From NCBI RefSeq assembly GCF_000524195.1, contig NW_020170426.1, positions 248,712 to 312,711 on the forward strand: DNA of 64,000 nt, in the 5' to 3' direction. Under the pieces are notes generated by a model. The model worked only from the letters and a program-made list of their open reading frames with translations. It ran no database searches and was not told the origin of the DNA. How positions within the stretch are numbered: the stretch's first letter is position 1; the number at the start of each line of letters is the position of its first letter. Shown here piece by piece: positions 61,741-64,000 of the stretch. The position numbers and the translations under genes are program-made. This DNA is from Echinococcus granulosus (lineage: Eukaryota; Platyhelminthes; Cestoda; Cyclophyllidea; Taeniidae).

Positions 61741-64000
61741 TAGTCGAACAAATGTACTTTTTGCATGCGCTTTCAGATCATGTACAGATATCTTTATTTG
61801 TTCCACTCACATACGCGGGTTTTTATACTTTCAACTTCTGGTTATTGTCTATACTTCGTAATAAATAGTGTAATTCTGTGCGTAAATTACTAATCGGTGG
61901 GAGGGAGCATGATAGTGGTACAAAATCGAGCTTATCATTGTTGGTCTTTTTATTGCAGGATTGGGAATTCCCCAGTTGCTGTTCTTTACGCACAATTGCA
62001 CCTGGGCTAGTTTTTAGTTTGGGGTTATCTGTCGTTTTTCGCAGAAGTAGTACCTAGAATCGAATCCAACGTAGTTGAATCCAAGTTTTATGGGCAAATA
62101 GGGAAGACGAACTGCACTTCTATGAGTCGGAATTAGTTTTTGATGCAAGCTACTTCGACAATGCAAAAAGTTTTTTATGAAATACAGTAGCTGTAATCAA
62201 GGCTAGTCTCCAAAGAAATTATAATGCCTACCAAATAGATCGTTTAAGATTCAACGTCAACTGCGCGATCTTTACTGGTGTTTTAGTTATTCATAGGTGT
62301 TATTTTTTCTCATGACGTATAGTGTAGTGTGGTAGGTTTACCACAAAATTTAACGAGCGGTTAGGGCTCACAAATTTTGTGTACTTTTTGATAAAAGTCA
62401 TGCCTTATCGTTAATAAATACTAGCAGAACTGGGTAATCTATTTCGACCGGTTTTGAGCATACATTTGCATGTTGGTGAATAGTAGGCGTTTCATTTCAT
62501 GCCTGCTAGTCTTTGGAAAAAGAAATGGCGAGAGGCTTGACTATCAGTACCTGCAATTTGCAGACCCGGTTTCGTCCCACTCCTCTCTTCATAATATAGG
62601 CGCGAAGACGTTTGATAATTTGACAGTGCCACAACCCATACCGCAGACGCATGGAACATCAAATGTAAAAATTTCAACTGATGAAAATCACCCTTTCACA
62701 ATGGGACTGACGAATAATAGAATAAGCCTAGTGTGATCAGATCTGACTGGGGTCACTGAACGTCAGAAAATTCAAAACCTTAGCAAACCACATTACTAAA
62801 ATATGCCCAGTAGAGCCTTAGGCAAATGTATAGTGTTTGTGGGTAAAAAAAACTGAATTTCTTAAAAGCCATATAGTTCTCAATTGTCTTCCGAGCTCGC
62901 GTCTACTTCAAAGCAGATACTTCAAAAGAGTAACCGATTTTCCGGTTAAATGGCATATATATTTTGAAGCGTGGAACAGTTGACATAAACTTCAAGCCAT
63001 ATTTTCACCAATTTTACCTGCCGTTTGATTTATTTTCGTCCATCTGTGAGCTTTCCAAAGCGGCTTCATTTTATGTGAGCGGCTCAATTGGGAAATTTGT
63101 TTTAAAGACCATTAATCACTGTCATAATTCAAACCTCGGTTATGTGGTGCAAAAATGTGTTCAGATCACGTAACAGAAGGATATCCTGTCAATCTTAGTA
63201 CTTATCGGTGTTTAATACTTACTACAGGATAAGAATTTTGTATCTTGCAATTTTTACCGAAATGGTGAATTTGATCCATAAACTTTTAACACATAATGGA
63301 GCAATCAGTGGTGAGGTTGAAGCAAACCAATGCCTCAGACACTTCTAATACATAGCCAGGGAAAGATCCTATTCGTAATTTTTGAAGTGAAAAGGGTATA
63401 TTCTCAAATGAAATCCCACTTGGAAGGTGCCTGAAATAACTCACACGTATGTAAATTAGGAGGGTAGGGCATCTGTCATATTCGATAGCAAAGGATTTGC
63501 GACATCGCACCCGATTACTAAAAAACGAAGAATGTGTGAACAAAGGTGTGGCTTCGCTACGGCTGTTGGGTCAACGTGTTAAGCAGGATGGACGTGACGC
63601 CTTCCAGGCTGAAACACCACATAACTCCCACATGCATTAATCAAGGAACTACTAGGATGGTAGTGGTAAAAATGTGACAACAACAAAAATCTCGAAATAT
63701 CAATGGGAAAGGTGGTTTTAGACAACCAATTCAGTCGCGTCTTCTGCAGGAAGGCACCAGAGTTAGTCAATGCATTCGTTCCAAAGCCTAGTTCAGCTTC
63801 CAGCAATGCAAACATGGCTCATGCTGGGAGTACCATATAACATCCTGGCTAGTGAATCAAACTCCTCTTCTATACTTAAAAGAAGGACTTTTAGGAAGGG
63901 GTACCGAATTCGCTTTTGCAAACAACCCAATTTATGTAGTAATAAAGAAATTACGATGCATCAAAACGCCAAAAATGAAAGATGCTATTTTTTAAGTCAG
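61741..64000. other. Right-hand end of window, no firm gene
   Basis: Apart from the poly(A) signal I see nothing certain. A plus-strand frame at 62470-62736, reading LDYQYLQFADPVSS, has plausible protein composition and could be one exon of a gene, but it has no partner exon or motif. Confidence 0.45.
61860..61865 (+). terminator. Candidate poly(A) signal AATAAA
   Basis: Canonical AATAAA 120 bases after the TGA at 61738-61740 of the unidentified gene, same strand. Confidence 0.5.

Noticed and set aside
62470..62736. Plus-strand frame with protein-like composition
   Set aside because: Could be an exon, but its start is TTG/GTG-like, no acceptor or donor can be tied to a neighbour and no family is recognised.
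1..64000. CRISPR arrays, bacterial operons, phage or insertion sequences
   Set aside because: The window is eukaryotic split-gene DNA; no regularly spaced direct repeats, transposase or phage genes were seen.

Overview
The window looks like a piece of draft nuclear genome from a parasitic flatworm, most likely a tapeworm. The reasons are eukaryotic split genes with GT-AG introns, an AT-rich background, long gene-poor stretches, a 100-N scaffold gap at 38379-38478, and an intron-length pattern with two modes: about 32-52 nt and about 71-86 nt. From memory, short bimodal introns of this kind are reported for tapeworms. The species is not determined. All gene names come from reading translated exons against remembered family motifs; no database search was run.

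Layout, left to right. (1) 445-4810 (+): the 3' end of a DCAF6-like WD-repeat protein, a substrate receptor for CUL4-DDB1 ubiquitin ligase. (2) 6176-9576 (-): POT1, the telomeric single-strand DNA-binding protein. Six N-terminal exons are placed base by base, one middle exon is uncertain and two C-terminal exons are placed. (3) 11241-18931 (+): a long multi-exon gene, tentatively TALPID3-like (centriole/cilium). (4) 23042-25243 (-) and 32992-35298 (-): two paralogous Na+/H+ exchangers of the SLC9A family, each a single uninterrupted reading frame, in tandem and the same orientation. (5) 44642-46279 (-): a four-exon PDZ-domain protein with a PDLIM/ZASP-like C-terminal motif and no LIM domain. 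(6) 53156-54381 (+): a complete seven-exon proteasome subunit beta type 7. (7) 57844-59049 (-): a cyclin T-like protein (P-TEFb regulatory subunit). (8) 60001-61740 (+): the 3' exons of an unidentified gene, lying head to head with the cyclin gene.

The genes do not form a pathway; this is an ordinary mixed metazoan neighbourhood. The 4.1 kb, 7.7 kb, 9.3 kb, 6.9 kb and 3.5 kb intervals between genes contain only short ORFs that look like chance, plus some hairpins, simple repeats and one weak dispersed-repeat pair. The points most worth a second look are the tandem intronless exchangers, a POT1 whose gene structure leaves no room for the Holliday-junction-resolvase-like insertion known from human POT1, the tiny introns, and several perfect inverted repeats. 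No wholly new system is evident.
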